This document shows, piece by piece, positions 62,181-64,000 of a stretch of 64,000 nt of DNA. Source of the DNA: Desulfoscipio geothermicus. GTDB lineage: Bacteria; Bacillota; Desulfotomaculia; Desulfotomaculales; Desulfallaceae. The notes beneath the pieces were generated by a model. The model was not told the origin of the DNA and made no database searches. It was given only the letters and a program-made list of their open reading frames with translations. Position 1 is the first letter of the stretch. Each line of letters starts with the position of its first letter. The stretch spans positions 62,001 through 126,000 of the forward strand of contig JAENZP010000001.1 in assembly GCA_016841205.1 (NCBI GenBank). The letters are read 5' to 3'. A program made the translations under genes and the position numbers.

Positions 62181-64000
62181 ATGTGCGGAATTACTGGCTG
62201 GATAGACTGGGATGCAGACCTAACCCGACAGCGTCCCATACTGGAAGCCATGAATGAAATTCAGTTCCACCGCGGTCCTGATGCGGGAGATGCATGGATT
62301 TCAACTCATGCCGCTCTGGGCCATCGCCGGCTTGCGGTGGTTGATCCGGCGGGCGGAAGTCAGCCCATGCTTCGCCGGCGCGGAGATAATATATATGTAA
62401 TAGTGTATAACGGTGAGCTATATAATACTCCGGAATTGAGGAGGGAATTGACAGATCGCGGGTACACCTTTAGCGGGCATTCGGACACCGAAGTGCTGCT
62501 GTTATCGTATATTGAGTGGGGAACGGATTGCTTGCAGCGGTTAAACGGCATCTACGCCCTGGCTATCTGGAGCGAGCTGGACCAGAGCTTGTTTATGGCC
62601 CGGGACCGTGTGGGTGTAAAACCGCTGTTTTATACCCGGCAGGGCAATACACTGCTGTTTGGTTCTGAGTTGAAATCATTACTGGCCCACCCGAAGGTGA
62701 AGCCTGTAGTAGATGCCAATGGCCTGGCGGAAGTGTTAATCATGGGTCCGGGTCGCACGCCGGGCCATGGTGTATTTCGCAACGTGGCTGAGCTTAAGCC
62801 TGGTCACTACCTGGTGTATAACCGCAGCGGCCTGCGCATTCAGCGCTACTGGCAACTGGAAAGCAGACCGCACGAAGACGATCTGGACACCACCACGGCC
62901 AAAGTACGCGAACTTTTCTGCGATGCCGTGACACGCCAGCTAGTGGCTGATGTGCCTGTTTGCACATTATTATCGGGCGGGCTGGATTCCAGCGCCATCA
63001 CAGCGGTGGCCGCAGGCGTCTGGGATCAAAACGGCGCAAAACCGCTGCATACCTGGTCTGTAGATTATAGAGATAATGACATGTATTTTAAACCCGACCT
63101 ATTTCAACCAAATAGCGATGCCCAGTGGGTGAAACGTGTCTCGGAAAACTTAGGGACTGAGCATCATGAGGTTATTATTGACACCCCTGAACTGGTAGAT
63201 GCATTGGCAGCTGCCGTCCGGGCTCGGGATTTACCGGGCATGGCCGACGTGGACTCCTCGTTATACCTTTTTTCCCGGGCAATTAAAAAATCAGCCACTG
63301 TTGCCTTGTCAGGGGAGTGTGCTGATGAAATATTTGGAGGCTATCCCTGGTTCCACAAGCCCCAGGCTGCGGCAGAAGGTACTTTCCCCTGGCTGCGAGG
63401 GCTTACTGAACGTGTGCACATGCTGGCTCCTGAAATAGTTGATCTGCTGCAACCCGAAGAGTACGTAAAGCGGCGCTATCAGGAAACCCTGGCTGAAGTC
63501 CCCCGTCTGGCAGGTGAAGACCCCAGGGAAGCTCATTTACGGGAACTTGCGTATCTGACGATGAACTGGTTTATGGCTACCCTGCTAGACCGCAAAGATC
63601 GTATGAGCATGGCCGTAGGTCTTGAGGTGCGTGTCCCTTTCTGTGACCATCGTTTGGTAGAGTATGCTTGGAATATACCGTGGGTGATGAAAAACTGCGG
63701 CAACATGGAAAAGGGCATACTGCGCCGGGCGGTGACCGGCTTGCTGCCCGAGGATGTGCTTAACCGGCGAAAAAGTCCTTACCCCAAGTCTCACCATCCG
63801 GCTTACCTGGAGACGGTGAGGAGAATGGTAATTGAAATACTGGATGACTCCGCATCGCCACTGCTGCCTCTTATTAACGCGGATAATGTTCGTCGCATGA
63901 CTCAATCCACCGGTTCATTTTTTAGCCGGCCATTTTATGGCCAGCTGATGACCGATGCACAATACTTTGCTTATTTAATCCAGGTGGACACCTGGCTGAG
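62181..64000 (+). CDS. asnB: Asparagine synthetase (glutamine-hydrolysing), 3' end cut
   Basis: Converts aspartate to asparagine with glutamine nitrogen and ATP. ATG at 62181 behind GGGAGGG. The product starts MCGITGWIDWDADLTRQRPI; Cys2 is the glutaminase nucleophile, FHRGPDAGDAW and HRRLAVVDP follow. The synthetase domain has the pyrophosphatase P-loop LLSGGLDSSAI and LSGECADEIFGGYPW. 606 complete codons are visible, and the gene runs off the window (usual length ~610-650). Confidence 0.94.
   Translation, partial: MCGITGWIDWDADLTRQRPILEAMNEIQFHRGPDAGDAWISTHAALGHRRLAVVDPAGGSQPMLRRRGDNIYVIVYNGELYNTPELRRELTDRGYTFSGHSDTEVLLLSYIEWGTDCLQRLNGIYALAIWSELDQSLFMARDRVGVKPLFYTRQGNTLLFGSELKSLLAHPKVKPVVDANGLAEVLIMGPGRTPGHGVFRNVAELKPGHYLVYNRSGLRIQRYWQLESRPHEDDLDTTTAKVRELFCDAVTRQLVADVPVCTLLSGGLDSSAITAVAAGVWDQNGAKPLHTWSVDYRDNDMYFKPDLFQPNSDAQWVKRVSENLGTEHHEVIIDTPELVDALAAAVRARDLPGMADVDSSLYLFSRAIKKSATVALSGECADEIFGGYPWFHKPQAAAEGTFPWLRGLTERVHMLAPEIVDLLQPEEYVKRRYQETLAEVPRLAGEDPREAHLRELAYLTMNWFMATLLDRKDRMSMAVGLEVRVPFCDHRLVEYAWNIPWVMKNCGNMEKGILRRAVTGLLPEDVLNRRKSPYPKSHHPAYLETVRRMVIEILDDSASPLLPLINADNVRRMTQSTGSFFSRPFYGQLMTDAQYFAYLIQVDTWL

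Overview
The window reads as chromosome of a strictly anaerobic, spore-forming Firmicute of the Desulfotomaculum/Peptococcaceae type. This is inferred from gene content, not from a database match: a spore-coat CotJC fragment, a Spo0F-like regulator, a tungsten-type aldehyde:ferredoxin oxidoreductase, a selenocysteine NAD-linked formate dehydrogenase, rubrerythrin with a PerR-type regulator, and GC-balanced coding DNA with strong GGAGG ribosome binding sites. Most genes from 10.9 to 44.5 kb lie on the minus strand.

Layout. 0-3.5 kb: the end of a cation/proton antiporter, small phage-like genes, a broken ImmA/IrrE gene and a large serine recombinase whose element ends inside cotJC. 3.5-10.4 kb: a scattered region (nucleotidyltransferase, PPOX flavoprotein, AOR, signal peptidase I, DUF1653, DUF3795) with gene remnants and two tRNAs. 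10.5-16.6 kb: ybaK, an htrA/two-component operon, nitroreductase, mutT and perR-rbr. 16.9-22.3 kb: formate transporter plus fdhA-nuoF-nuoE with an in-frame UGA (Sec). 22.8-28.1 kb: thioesterase and a TetR/HlyD/ABC-2 exporter operon. 28.5-34.9 kb: crotonase, NERD protein, tRNA-Arg, and an ECF sigma/anti-sigma/ABC operon. 34.9-40.0 kb: tsaE-tsaB-rimI, spo0F-like, amidohydrolase, class I amidotransferase and mazEF.

40-48.7 kb is a nitrogen-assimilation hub: ilvN, glnA, an ANTAR response regulator, gdhA, two IclR paralogs and an FMN-type glutamate synthase. The sequence shows two linked control layers. RNA leaders in front of both glnA and the ANTAR gene have an AxxG-hexaloop hairpin, then a second hairpin whose 3' arm overlaps a terminator, as expected for ANTAR antitermination. 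Palindromic operators of two sub-types occur in the gdhA/iclR and gltB upstream regions, next to the two IclR genes. This hub is the most interesting part of the window.

49-64 kb: a PEP/pyruvate-binding (ATP-grasp) protein with a degenerate KaiC-like front end, a YyaL-type gene broken by a 17-nt insertion just before its CxxC motif, several decayed fragments, a LytTR/DUF3021/ABC exporter group, a TetR/CPBP/MFS/hydrolase group with paired TetR operators, and asnB (cut by the window end) behind a leader terminator. No CRISPR array, rRNA or intact insertion sequence was seen.
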